Assembly: GCA_012032065.1 (NCBI GenBank)
Contig: JAAURV010000104.1
Span: 1-9,113 of the forward strand
Length of the DNA stretch: 9,113 bases
Direction: 5' to 3'
From: Hyphomicrobiales bacterium
GTDB lineage: Bacteria > Pseudomonadota > Alphaproteobacteria > Rhizobiales > Aestuariivirgaceae
Under the pieces are notes generated by a model, which worked only from the letters and a program-made list of their open reading frames with translations, was not told where the DNA came from and did no database searches. The position numbers were made by a program, and so were the translations under genes. Of this stretch, positions 1 to 7,910 are shown one piece after another; position 1 is the stretch's first letter, and each line of letters begins with the position of its first letter.

Positions 1-598
1 CGACGCCTTCTACATCACCATGCGCAAGGGTGCCGAGATGGCCGCCAAGGCGGTCGGCTGCGAACTCCTGTTCCAGGGCGGCCCGGAGTTCAACCCGACC
101 GTCCAGGTGCCCGTGCTGCAGGCGGTGATCGCGCGCAAGCCGGGTGCGATCCTGATCGCCCCCACCGACAAGCAGCAGCTCATCGCACCCCTGCAGCAGG
201 CCGCGGACGCCGGCATTCCCGTGATCACCGTCGACACCTTCATCGACGACGGCAAGTACCAGGACGGCAGCGGCCCCGGCGACTTCCCGCTCAGCTACAT
301 CGCCACCGACAACATCCTGGGCGGCTTCCTCGGCGGCGTCGCCCTGGCCCGGGCGATCGGCGAGCGCGGCAAGGTCTATGTCAGCAACGTCAACCCGGGC
401 ATCAGCACCACCGACCAGCGCGAGGAGGGCTTCAAGCTCGCCATGCGCGCCTACCCCAACATCACCGTGCTCGACACCCAGTTCAACGACAACGACGCCA
501 ACAAGGCCTCAGCCCAGGTGCAGGCGGTGTTCGCCCGCAACGACGACCTCGCCGGCGTGTTCGGCGCCAACCTGTTCTCGGCGATCGGCGCCGACGGG
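1..598 (+). CDS. Sugar ABC transporter periplasmic substrate-binding protein, internal fragment
   Basis: This is a fragment of a type I periplasmic binding protein of the RbsB-like family, which captures a sugar outside the membrane and delivers it to an ABC permease. The reading frame is open from base 2, so the N-terminus and signal peptide lie off the left edge. Visible family features are the opening DAFYITMRKGAEMAAK, the IARKPGAILIAPTD strand, GIPVITVDTFIDD, the IATDNILGGFLGG hinge region, the GKVYVSN strand, and DLAGVFGANLFSAIGA, which precedes the last third of the fold. The expected next strand (a KVVGFDA-like segment and the C-terminal helices) is absent. Family homology stops near base 598 although the frame stays open to 922. 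Third codon positions are almost all G or C, a stronger bias than in the genes to the right, which suggests DNA from another genome. The specific sugar cannot be assigned. No permease or ATPase partner is in the window. Confidence 0.8.
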
Positions 599-808
599 AC
601 CGTGGACGACTTCGACCCGGCGCAGCCCCTGCGCACCGACGCCTGCTCGTGGCTCGCGCCGCAGTTCTGCTCGAACGTCCAGGCGTTCCTGTCCATCGTC
701 GGCCGGCAAGATTCCGCCGAGCAATTCGACGACGCGAATGACGACATCAGCGCGCGCGAAAATCTCCTCTACATGGCGCGTCTGAACCGCATTCCCGAAG
801 ACGAAGCG
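599..808. other. Unassigned junction segment between two truncated genes
   Basis: This stretch separates the point where sugar-binding-protein similarity ends from the point where PEP carboxylase similarity ends on the other strand. Both genes are cut in mid-domain. Bases about 599 to 705 stay very GC-rich and read on + as DFDPAQPLRTDACSW followed by a second cysteine, which I do not recognise. Bases about 706 to 808 are less GC-rich and read plausibly on + (ARENLLYMARLNRIPEDEAR) or on minus (VFGNAVQTRHVEEIFARA); I can assign neither. There is no inverted repeat, target-site duplication, transposase remnant or tRNA here that would explain a natural insertion. The composition step near 700 to 712 is where I would place one breakpoint, and the other is near 809. 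A chimeric assembly with one or two small foreign patches is the simplest reading. A true rearrangement is possible. Confidence 0.5.
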
Positions 809-2398
809 CGCCGGCGCACGGCGCAGGTCGTCGATGGTTTCGACAGCGGCACGATGCGCAGGCGGCAGGATTCGCGGCTGGTTTCGTCGGCGAACAAGCC
901 GCAGTACTTGGCGAGCAGATAAAGGCCCAGCACATCGCTCGGATGCTGCGTCATCGACAGAATGAACGCGCCAACCGCTTGCGGGTCAGGCCCTTCGACG
1001 ATTTCGCGCGCCAGGGCGAGCAGGTCCAGCAGTTCCTGGGCCTCGGCGGAGACGCCACGAAACCGCGGCAGGAAGCCGAGCGGCTTTTCGAGTTCGCTAT
1101 TGATCCATTTGGCCCACGCTTCGCTTCCCGGTTCGGGCGCTCGTTGGCATCGAGCGGGTTGAGCTTGCGCCAGAGTTCGGCCAGCACGCGGTTGATTACG
1201 GTGGTGTTCTGGCGGAGATCGAGGCTTGCCGTGCGGAAGCCGAAAATCTCCACTTCCCAGCGCACTGGCCGGACAATCGAGGAGGCAATCGAAATCGCCT
1301 GCATCCTTGCCAGCGCTTCCTCGGAAGCGAGCAGGCATGAGGCGAGTTCGGCCACGCTCGCGAAGGGCTTTGCTTTAGGGTCGCCCCCGCCCGTCGCTGT
1401 CAGCCGTGCGCGAAGGCTACTGAAATATTGGCGGAACGGTTCATGACGGTTGCGCGCGATGATCACATCGCCTCTGCCGCTCAGTTCAAGTTGATGCGTC
1501 AACTGCGCCATGAAGGTTTCCGGCACCGCAGCCTCGCTGCTGCTCAGCGACACGAGATGAGTCAGTTCGTTGAGGCGGCGGTCGATACGCTCCATGGCGG
1601 CGCGGCGGTTTGCGGCAAGCGCCTCACGCGTCACATCGACGGTCACATAGGGATTGCCGTCGCGGTCGCCGCCAATCCACGAAGAAAACCGAAGCGGCGG
1701 TTTCACGCGCAAACCGTCTTCAGGGTAGTGCCGGCGGAGCGCTGCCTCGAGCAGTTCGCAGAGTCCCGATGTGCGCTCGAACAGGGTTTCGCGGAAAAAG
1801 TGAAGGCCCCACTGAATTTCCTGCTGCACGGTTGGCTTTTCGAGCCGAATTTCGCCGGTCATCCAGAGAATGTCGATTTCGTTGCGGAGCGCCATGACGA
1901 GACCGGTGCGTTCGCGCGGGGTCCAACGCGGGCTTTCGAGTTCGTAGAGCTTCAGGTAGATGCGGCGGTGGATTTCGAGCACCGTCACGCGCTTGGCTTC
2001 GGTTGGATGGGCGGTGATTGTCGGTTGCACATCGATGGTGTCGAGCGCTTTCTGCACCGCCTTGGGATCGACCCCGCCGCCGCAATCGCCGCGATCGCAT
2101 GCGAAAACGAGCCGGTCACGTGATCGGCACCGCTCTGGACTTCGAGACGGCGCCTTGTCCGCATCGCGGCGTTTTCTTCCGCGATGTTGAGGAGCTGCAG
2201 CCAGATGCCGATCACCTGGAGCGCGTGCTCCATCAATTCCGGCGGAATATGCGCGGCCTCGTCCGGATCGTCGATCACCGCCAGCACGCGGGGCTCCCTC
2301 ACGCGGATCACCTGGCGCAACTGGTCGCGCAGCATCGCGGTGATTTCGTCGATGTAGTGGCCATCGACGACGGGTCCGATCTTGACCGGCTTGTTCAT
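809..2398 (-). pseudogene. ppc: Phosphoenolpyruvate carboxylase, C-terminally truncated and frameshifted
   Basis: The family enzyme adds bicarbonate to phosphoenolpyruvate to make oxaloacetate, replenishing the citric acid cycle in the cytoplasm. Translation starts at ATG 2398 (MNKPVKIGPVVDGHYIDEIT). The frame must change at 2072-2075 (one base missing in CCCC), at about 1140-1142 and at about 843 to follow the protein. Joined this way it gives about 531 residues out of the usual 880 to 930. TITAHPTEAKR carries the catalytic histidine at about residue 131, and WIGGDRDGNP lies at about 241-249. The last recognisable segment is IVPLFETIDDLRRAPA. The C-terminal GYSDS and FHGRGG-type catalytic motifs are missing, so this copy as sequenced would be inactive. 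The gene is divergent from the ABC-F gene across 100 bases. Identity as ppc is firm. Whether it is a real pseudogene is doubtful, because the frame changes look like base-calling errors and the truncation coincides with a suspected assembly join. Confidence 0.85.
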
Positions 2399-2498
2399 GT
2401 GGCTTGTTGCCCTGCAAAAGAGTATTTGTGCAGCGCAGCATAGCCCGTGTCAACGTGTTTCAAGTGACAGCCGGCGGGCGCGCGGTTAAAGACCCGCC
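2399..2498. promoter_or_regulatory. Divergent ppc / ABC-F intergenic region with candidate ppc promoter
   Basis: These 100 bases must hold the start signals of both divergent genes. On the minus strand a perfect TTGACA lies at 2453-2448. Seventeen bases further on comes an A-rich stretch (CACAAATA) that matches the -10 consensus poorly, followed by a leader of about 25 bases to the ppc ATG. An AGGG about 13 bases before that ATG is a weak ribosome site. On the + strand I see no convincing -35/-10 pair for the ABC-F gene, and only AAAGA upstream of its start. The -35 match is direct; its use as a promoter is inference. Confidence 0.35.
2473..2498 (+). promoter_or_regulatory. GC-rich inverted repeat ending at the ABC-F start codon
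   Basis: GGCGGG at 2473-2478 is exactly complementary to CCCGCC at 2493-2498, and the second arm touches the ATG at 2499. The 14-base loop contains the only purine-rich stretch (TTAAAGA) available as a ribosome site. In the mRNA this could form a six-pair GC stem against the start codon and lower initiation. The repeat is exact; a regulatory role is inference, since six-base GC repeats also arise by chance in GC-rich DNA. Confidence 0.3.
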
Positions 2499-4321
2499 AT
2501 GCTCCACATCAATGGACTCACGTATCGCATCGGTGGACGTTTGCTGTTCGAGAACGCGAACGCCGCGCTGCCATCGGGCCACAAGGTTGGACTTGTGGGG
2601 CGGAACGGCGCGGGCAAGTCCACCCTGCTCCGTCTCATCCTTGGCGAGCTTTCGGCGGAGGCGGGCGGCACGTCGCTGCCGCGCAATGCGCGGGTGGGTA
2701 CGGTTGCTCAGGAAGCGCCGGGTGGACCAGAAAGCCTGCTCGACACGGTGCTGTCGGGAGACACCGAGCGCGCGGCGCTCATCGACGAAGCCGAGCATGC
2801 GACGGACCCGCATCGCATCGCCGACATTCAAACGCGGCTTGCCGATATCGATGCGCATGCGGCTCCCTCACGCGCGGCGGCGATCCTTGCCGGCCTTGGT
2901 TTCAGCAACGAACAGCAGCTTGGCCCATGCTCGGCGCTCTCCGGCGGATGGCGCATGCGCGTGGCGCTGGCAACCGCGCTGTTCGGGCAGCCGGATGTTC
3001 TCCTGCTCGACGAGCCCACCAACTATCTCGACCTCGAAGGCACGATCTGGCTCAAGTCCTACATCCGCGACTATCCGCACACGATCCTGATCGTCAGTCA
3101 CGACCGCGATCTGCTCAACGAAGCGGTGGATTCGATCCTGCATCTCGATCAGAAGAAGCTCATCTTCTACACCGGCAATTACGACAATTTCGAACGCCAG
3201 CGGCGCGAGAAGCAGGCGCTCAGCCAGAAACTCCGCAAGAAGCAGGAAGACCAGCGCGCCCATATGCAAGCCTATGTCGATCGCTTCCGCTACAAGGCGT
3301 CGAAAGCGAGACAGGCGCAGTCACGCCTCAAGGCGCTATCGAAGCTCCAGCCTATCGCCGAAGTCGTCGACGCGCATGTGGCGCCGTTCAGGTTTCCGTC
3401 GCCTTCAAGACCGCTCGCGCCGCCGCTGGTGCAGTTCGAGAATGCCGCCGCCGGGTATGGGGAAAAAAGAGTTTTGAAGGATATCTCGCTCAGGCTCGAT
3501 CCGGATGACCGGATTGCATTGCTGGGCGCGAATGGCAACGGCAAGTCCACGTTTGCCAAGCTGCTCTGCGGAAAACTTGTGCCGCTCTCGGGAAAGATGC
3601 AGCATTCGCCAAAAATGAGCGTCGGCTATTTCGCCCAGCATCAGCTGGACGAGCTTGCCGAGGGCGCACGCCCTACGACTATGTTTGCGATTTCATGCCG
3701 GATGCGACCGTGGCACAGCGGCGCGCGCGGCTTGGATCCGTGGGCTTCGGCGCGTCGCTTGCCGACTCGCCGTGCAGCACGCTTTCGGGCGGCGAAAAGG
3801 CGCGGCTTCTCTTCTTTCTCGCGACCTTCCACGCGCCGCATCTGCTTATTCTCGATGAGCCGACAAATCATCTCGATGTCGATAGCCGCGAAGCGCTGAT
3901 CATGGCGATCAACGACTATGAAGGGGCGGTGATCCTCATCAGCCACGACCGCCACATCGTCGAGACTTGCGCAGACCGGCTGCTGTTGGTGAAAGATGGC
4001 CGAGTGAAGAATTTCGACGGCGATCTCGACGCCTACACCGATCTGGTGCTCGGCCGGCGCACGCCGCAGCCTTCTTCAAAACCCCTTCCTTCCAAACCGC
4101 GCGCAGTCACGAAATCATCTCAGAAACAGATTCAAGACCTCGACTCCAAGATATTGGTTTTGAAGGATAAAATCCTGACCCTTGACCGCGCTCTGCAAGA
4201 CCATTCGATCTATTCGGAAGAACCAAGGAAGGCAGCGGAATTCGCCAAGCTCCGCTCCAAACTCGCCGCCGATCTCGACCGGCACGAAACCGAATGGCTG
4301 GAGGCACATGAGCTCCTCTAG
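2499..4321 (+). CDS. yheS: ABC-F family ATPase, YheS-like, with one frame disruption
   Basis: ABC-F proteins are soluble twin-ATPase proteins without membrane segments that bind the ribosomal exit site and modulate translation. Domain 1 has Walker A GRNGAGKS at residues 34-41, signature LSGGWRMR from 147, Walker B DVLLLDEPTNYLD at 166-178 and the SHDRD switch from 200. A basic helical linker with YVDRFRYKASKARQAQSR follows, typical of YheS. Domain 2 has Walker A GANGNGKS at 343-350, then, after a frame change at 3671-3673 (one C missing from CCC), LSGGEKAR near 429, LLILDEPTNHLD near 449 and SHDRH. The C-terminus from about residue 541 is a charged coiled coil ending in EWLEAHELL. With one base restored the protein is 607 residues; E. 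coli YheS is about 637. The GWRMR signature, the linker and the tail point to YheS rather than Uup or EttA. As sequenced, domain 2 is out of frame and only about 391 native residues would be made. The stop overlaps nhaA. Confidence 0.9.
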
Positions 4322-5496
4322 AGACTCGCGCGCTGCAACGAGCCGGTTGCATGGCTTCATTCATCACGAGGCGACGGCGGGTCTCCTGCTTGTCGCCGCG
4401 GCGGCAGTGGCAATCGCCGCCTCCAACACCGAGGGCTTGCGGCAGGCCTACGACTCGCTGCTCAACCTGAGACTCAGCGTGACGCTTGGCTCGCTTGGGC
4501 TTTCGAAGCCGTTGCTCCTTTGGATCAACGACGGCTTGATGGCGATTTTCTTCTTTCTCGTCGGCCTCGAACTCAAGCGCGAAGTCCTCGAAGGCAATTT
4601 GTCGTCGCGCGACCAAATTGTGCTTCCCGCGGCCGCGGCCGTTGGCGGCATGGCTGTGCCTGCGTTGATTTATACGTGGATCGCGCGGGGTGCGCCCGAT
4701 CTCTCGGCGGGCTGGGCGATACCTGCCGCGACCGACATCGCCTTCGCGCTTGGCGCGCTGTCCCTGCTGGGCAATCGTGTGCCCATCTCGCTCAAGGTGT
4801 TTCTGCTGACGCTCGCGACACTGGACGATCTCGGCGCCATCATCGTCATCGCACTCTTCTACACGGCCAAACTTTCGGCTCTCTCGCTGGCGCTCGCCTG
4901 CGCGGGTTTTATCGTTCTGCTCGCCCTCAACCGCGCGCATGCAAGCCGGACGGCGCTCTATTTCTTCGTGGGTCTCTTCATCTGGGTATGCGTGCTCAAG
5001 TCCGGCATCCACGCAACGCTGGCTGGCGTTGGAATAGCACTGCTCGTTCCGCTCAAGCGCAAGTCGGGCGCGGATTTTGTCAATGAACTCGAAGAGGGAC
5101 TGCATCCTTACGTGAAGTTCCTCATCCTTCCGCTCTTCGCCTTCGCCAATGCCGGGGTTTCGATGTCCGGCCTCAGTTTCGCGGATGTGACCGCCACGCT
5201 GCCGCTTGCGATCGCGGCGGGTTTGGCGCTCGGTAAACCCATCGGAATCATGCTGGCCATCGCACTCTCGGTTTCGATGGGCGTCGCGCGCCTTCCCGAA
5301 AACACCGGATGGATGCACATGCTGGGCGTCTCCTGCCTCGCCGGCATCGGCTTCACCATGAGCCTCTTCATCGGCTCGCTCGCCTTCGAGGGCCGCAGCC
5401 CTTCTCAATCAAGTGAGGCTTGGCGTGATTTGCGGGTCGTTGATTTCGGCTTTTGCAGGGATTTTCGTGCTGCTCTTTGCGGTGCGGCGGGTTTGA
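4308..5496 (+). CDS. nhaA: Na+/H+ antiporter NhaA, with a frame disruption near the 3' end
   Basis: NhaA is an inner-membrane antiporter that expels Na+ in exchange for protons, protecting against salt and alkaline stress. I chose ATG 4308 because GGAGG lies three bases upstream and the N-terminus (MSSSRD, then FIHHEATAGLLL) matches the family; the frame is open further upstream but not NhaA-like there. Key residues are visible: D143 in ATDIAFALG, D173 and D174 in ATLDDLGAI, and K310 in ALGKPIGI. These equal E. coli D133, D163, D164 and K300 with a constant offset of ten. Transmembrane segments run throughout. Around 5391-5402 the frame changes (one extra base, or two missing). The frame after it gives LLNQVRLGVICGSLISAFAG and ends at TGA 5494-5496, the expected last helix, for about 395 residues. 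The uncorrected frame runs to 5558 with a non-family tail. The gene overlaps the ABC-F stop by 14 bases and the patatin gene by 92 bases, tail to tail. Confidence 0.93.
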
Positions 5497-7852
5497 GGCC
5501 GAACAACTCCAGCGTCTCATCGACGCCGAAGCCTTTGGCGCCCGGCTTCATCATCTGAAGCCCTTCGTCGATGGTCTGAACGTTCTGGTCGCCCAGGAAA
5601 AGGCCCTTCATCATGTGAAAGCCGAGTGCGCGGTAGACCTCGAACTGCTCTTCGCTGAAGAACTGATCGCCCGTCGTTTCATGCGGGAATGGCTCGAAGC
5701 GGCGATTGTAGTCGGTGATATAATCGTTTTCGTCTCCGCTCACCGACGATTTCACATAGATCAGCACGCCAGATACCGTTTCCGAATAGTCGATACGTCC
5801 GATGGCACAATGCGGGCCCGAGGCGGGTTTCGCCTTTCCCGACTGCGCCTCGCGGGACACCGCGCGGATTTGATCCCACTTCAGCGTAATCCTGATGCCA
5901 AGGTCGATCCGCGCGTAGCGTTGCAATTTTACGAAGGCCGGAAAGTTCAGTTCGGGATCGGCTTCCGCATCGACCGCGACGATGATACGGCAGCGCCTGC
6001 GCAGCAACTCGTAGAGTCCGAGATTCTCGATATGGCCGCCGTCGGTGAGGTAGATATGCGTGCTTTCCTCATCGAGGAAACTCAAAATCTCGCTCACCAG
6101 GTAGAAGATCTTGGGCGTGACGATCTTGCCTTGGTGCACTTCGCGCGGATTTCGCGTCCAGTAGCCGAGCCGGAAATTCATCAGCGCCAGGGTGAACGAA
6201 AGCGGACGGATCGATTCGGATCCCATATTCGAGGACACCGCCGCGCCCGACACCGCCATCGCGGTTGCAATGTTCAATCCGGGATCCACGCCTTCGAGGG
6301 CGGGCGTGCGCACATAACCCGTCAGTTCGCTGCCGGAATAGCGCGGACCGAAGTGGAAGAGATCGGCGTTGCGGCCGCGCTGGTTCACTTTCTCGGAACC
6401 CTGAATATTCAGAGCCGCGTTGTAAATGTGATACGGCGCGTTCCGGACATCGATTTCGCTCACCCTCATGGTGTCGCGCGCCTCGACGGCATCGTCTTTC
6501 ATCGCGAATGCAAACGCCTTGCTCAAGCGGTCGCGATAGAGCCGGTGAAGCGAGTTGGCGTTGGGCGTCTGCAGAAGCCAAAGCGCAAGCATCGCGCTGC
6601 CGATCACGAGATAGGCGATGGCGTATTTGGGGTGCCCCTTGACGCTCATGAAATCGACGATGCCGACAGCCTTTGCAACGATCGCGGGCGCGCGATTGGG
6701 TTCGATGCCCTTGTCGGGCATGACGCCCCAGTAAACCAGATTGAGATAGATAAACCAAAGCAGCAGCGGCAGCGCCAGGGCGGCAATCCAGATCACCGCC
6801 TTGTTCGCCAGGCGGGCGATCCATGCCTTCCATGTCTTTTCGGTTTTCTCGGTCTTGAGAGCGTCGCCCAGGTATTTCGACGCGAAGGAGACGGCGGCGA
6901 CGACCGGAGCCAGCCAGACGCCGAAGTTTTTGACGAGACCGCGCAAAAGTTCGGCAAGCCCGGTTCCCGCCGAGGACGCGGTTGCGGCGCCCGAGTCAGG
7001 CAGCCAGCGGACCACAAAGGGCTGAAGCTCGCAAAAGGCGGACGCGGCGACCACGACAAGTCCAATTCCGCAAGCACGAAAGACGTAACCTGAGAATTCC
7101 GGCTTCCGCTCCTGAAAGGCGCGCGCCACCGACCAGACGACGAAGAGCGCGCCGAGGAGAACGGCAAGCGTCATGGTTACGCCGAATGCGGTATCGAAGA
7201 AGAGCAGATTGTTGAGCCAATCCGCGCCATCATAGCCGGGTTTCAAGAGTGAAACATAGGTCGGATTGACGAACAGCGTGATCGCGGCAAGCAGCAGCAA
7301 GACCGGGCCGATGAACAGGATGTTGGTGACCAGGCCCCGGAGATAGATCGAGACATTCCACATCACATCCCAGAAGCCGGTGGGAATGAGATAGTTGGAG
7401 AAATTCCGCACATGTCCGAGGGCTGGCGGATCGCTGCGGTCGCCCTGGTCGCGGAAAGGGAATTCTCCGGTTTCGCTCATGCCGGTCGAGATGGCGGTTC
7501 CGGCATAACCGCCGCCGGACACGGTCGAGAGATAATCGATGCGATCGAAAAGGCCCTTATCCGCGAGCGCCTGCGCCGCGCCGAGACAAATGGCGGCCGA
7601 TCTTATTCCGCCGCCCGAAAACGAGAGGCCCACGGTATCGAAGACCTGAGATGCGACGTAGACCTTGCGGATTCGTTCGTCTTCATCGTCTTCGGGAATT
7701 TCATCGGGCGCATCTTCGGCAAGCTCCGGCGGGACGCCTTTGATTGCGGGGCGTTCGAGGCGGGCACGGCGCGTGTTGATGGCGTGATGTTCAGCGGCCA
7801 GCACATGATGAAAGCCGCGAACGTGCTTCGGCCTATCCGGTTTGGACGGCAT
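5405..7852 (-). CDS. Large patatin-like phospholipase with internal membrane segments
   Basis: The 815-residue protein has a patatin/cPLA2-type lipid acyl hydrolase domain split by membrane helices. The oxyanion loop SGGGIRSA is at about residues 79-86, and STVSGGGYAG places the likely nucleophile at S112. The partner aspartate is D604 in YLTDGGHIENLGLYELLRRR. Between them, roughly 174-195, 222-242, 258-275, 308-325, 351-374 and 408-427 are hydrophobic stretches long enough for about six membrane spans. The N-terminal 65 residues are charged and include an acidic stretch (EIPEDDEDER). The last 30 residues are basic and low in complexity. ATG 7852 is supported by GAGG seven bases upstream on its strand. 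The frame is intact over 2.4 kb. By family it should hydrolyse acyl esters of membrane lipids, but the substrate is unknown. It follows holC after 57 bases on the same strand, so co-transcription is likely. No nucleotide cyclase or other defence partner is adjacent. Confidence 0.85.
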   Translation of the reverse strand: MPSKPDRPKHVRGFHHVLAAEHHAINTRRARLERPAIKGVPPELAEDAPDEIPEDDEDERIRKVYVASQVFDTVGLSFSGGGIRSAAICLGAAQALADKGLFDRIDYLSTVSGGGYAGTAISTGMSETGEFPFRDQGDRSDPPALGHVRNFSNYLIPTGFWDVMWNVSIYLRGLVTNILFIGPVLLLLAAITLFVNPTYVSLLKPGYDGADWLNNLLFFDTAFGVTMTLAVLLGALFVVWSVARAFQERKPEFSGYVFRACGIGLVVVAASAFCELQPFVVRWLPDSGAATASSAGTGLAELLRGLVKNFGVWLAPVVAAVSFASKYLGDALKTEKTEKTWKAWIARLANKAVIWIAALALPLLLWFIYLNLVYWGVMPDKGIEPNRAPAIVAKAVGIVDFMSVKGHPKYAIAYLVIGSAMLALWLLQTPNANSLHRLYRDRLSKAFAFAMKDDAVEARDTMRVSEIDVRNAPYHIYNAALNIQGSEKVNQRGRNADLFHFGPRYSGSELTGYVRTPALEGVDPGLNIATAMAVSGAAVSSNMGSESIRPLSFTLALMNFRLGYWTRNPREVHQGKIVTPKIFYLVSEILSFLDEESTHIYLTDGGHIENLGLYELLRRRCRIIVAVDAEADPELNFPAFVKLQRYARIDLGIRITLKWDQIRAVSREAQSGKAKPASGPHCAIGRIDYSETVSGVLIYVKSSVSGDENDYITDYNRRFEPFPHETTGDQFFSEEQFEVYRALGFHMMKGLFLGDQNVQTIDEGLQMMKPGAKGFGVDETLELFGLKPAAPQRAARKSLQKPKSTTRKSRQASLD

Positions 7853-7910
7853 TCCCCTGCCTCACAATCAGTGCCCCCACAATGATCGTAGGGCATTCCG
7901 CAGCGTGAAG
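7853..7910 (-). promoter_or_regulatory. holC to patatin spacer with patatin ribosome binding site
   Basis: The gap between the holC stop and the patatin ATG is short and on one strand. GAGG at 7863-7860 sits seven bases before ATG 7852, with a second purine run (AGGGGA) next to the start. I see no terminator with a T tract and no clear promoter, so read-through from holC is the simplest expectation. Confidence 0.45.

Noticed and set aside
593..812. Transposon or integron insertion at the left junction
   Set aside because: I found no terminal inverted repeats, target duplication, recombinase remnant or attachment-site-like repeat around the breakpoints.
599..922. Continuation of the sugar-binding-protein frame to a stop at 920-922
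   Set aside because: After 598 the translation no longer matches the family, and beyond 809 it is antisense to ppc. The open frame is coincidental.
1428..2123. + strand open frame of 231 codons antisense to ppc
   Set aside because: The minus strand carries the PEP carboxylase motifs TAHPTEAKR and GGDRDGNP here, so the + frame is a shadow.
4107..5408. Long minus-strand open frame of 433 codons across the ABC-F 3' end and nhaA
   Set aside because: It is antisense to firmly identified genes, is dominated by Arg, Glu, His and Gln, and shows no domain or ribosome site. It is a shadow frame of GC-rich coding DNA.
5453..7093. Long + strand open frame of 546 codons antisense to the patatin gene
   Set aside because: The minus-strand protein has clear catalytic motifs and membrane segments. 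The + frame is Arg/His-rich with no recognisable domain.
5405..7852. Patatin-like protein as an anti-phage effector of a cyclic-nucleotide (CBASS-type) system
   Set aside because: No nucleotidyltransferase, ubiquitin-like or HORMA partner lies beside it. The neighbours are holC, pepA and nhaA, and the multi-span insert is unlike the compact soluble CapV effectors.
7872..7895. Inverted repeat TGCCC/GGGCA in the holC to patatin gap as a terminator
   Set aside because: The stem is only five pairs with a 14-base loop and no following T tract on either strand, so it is weak and probably chance.
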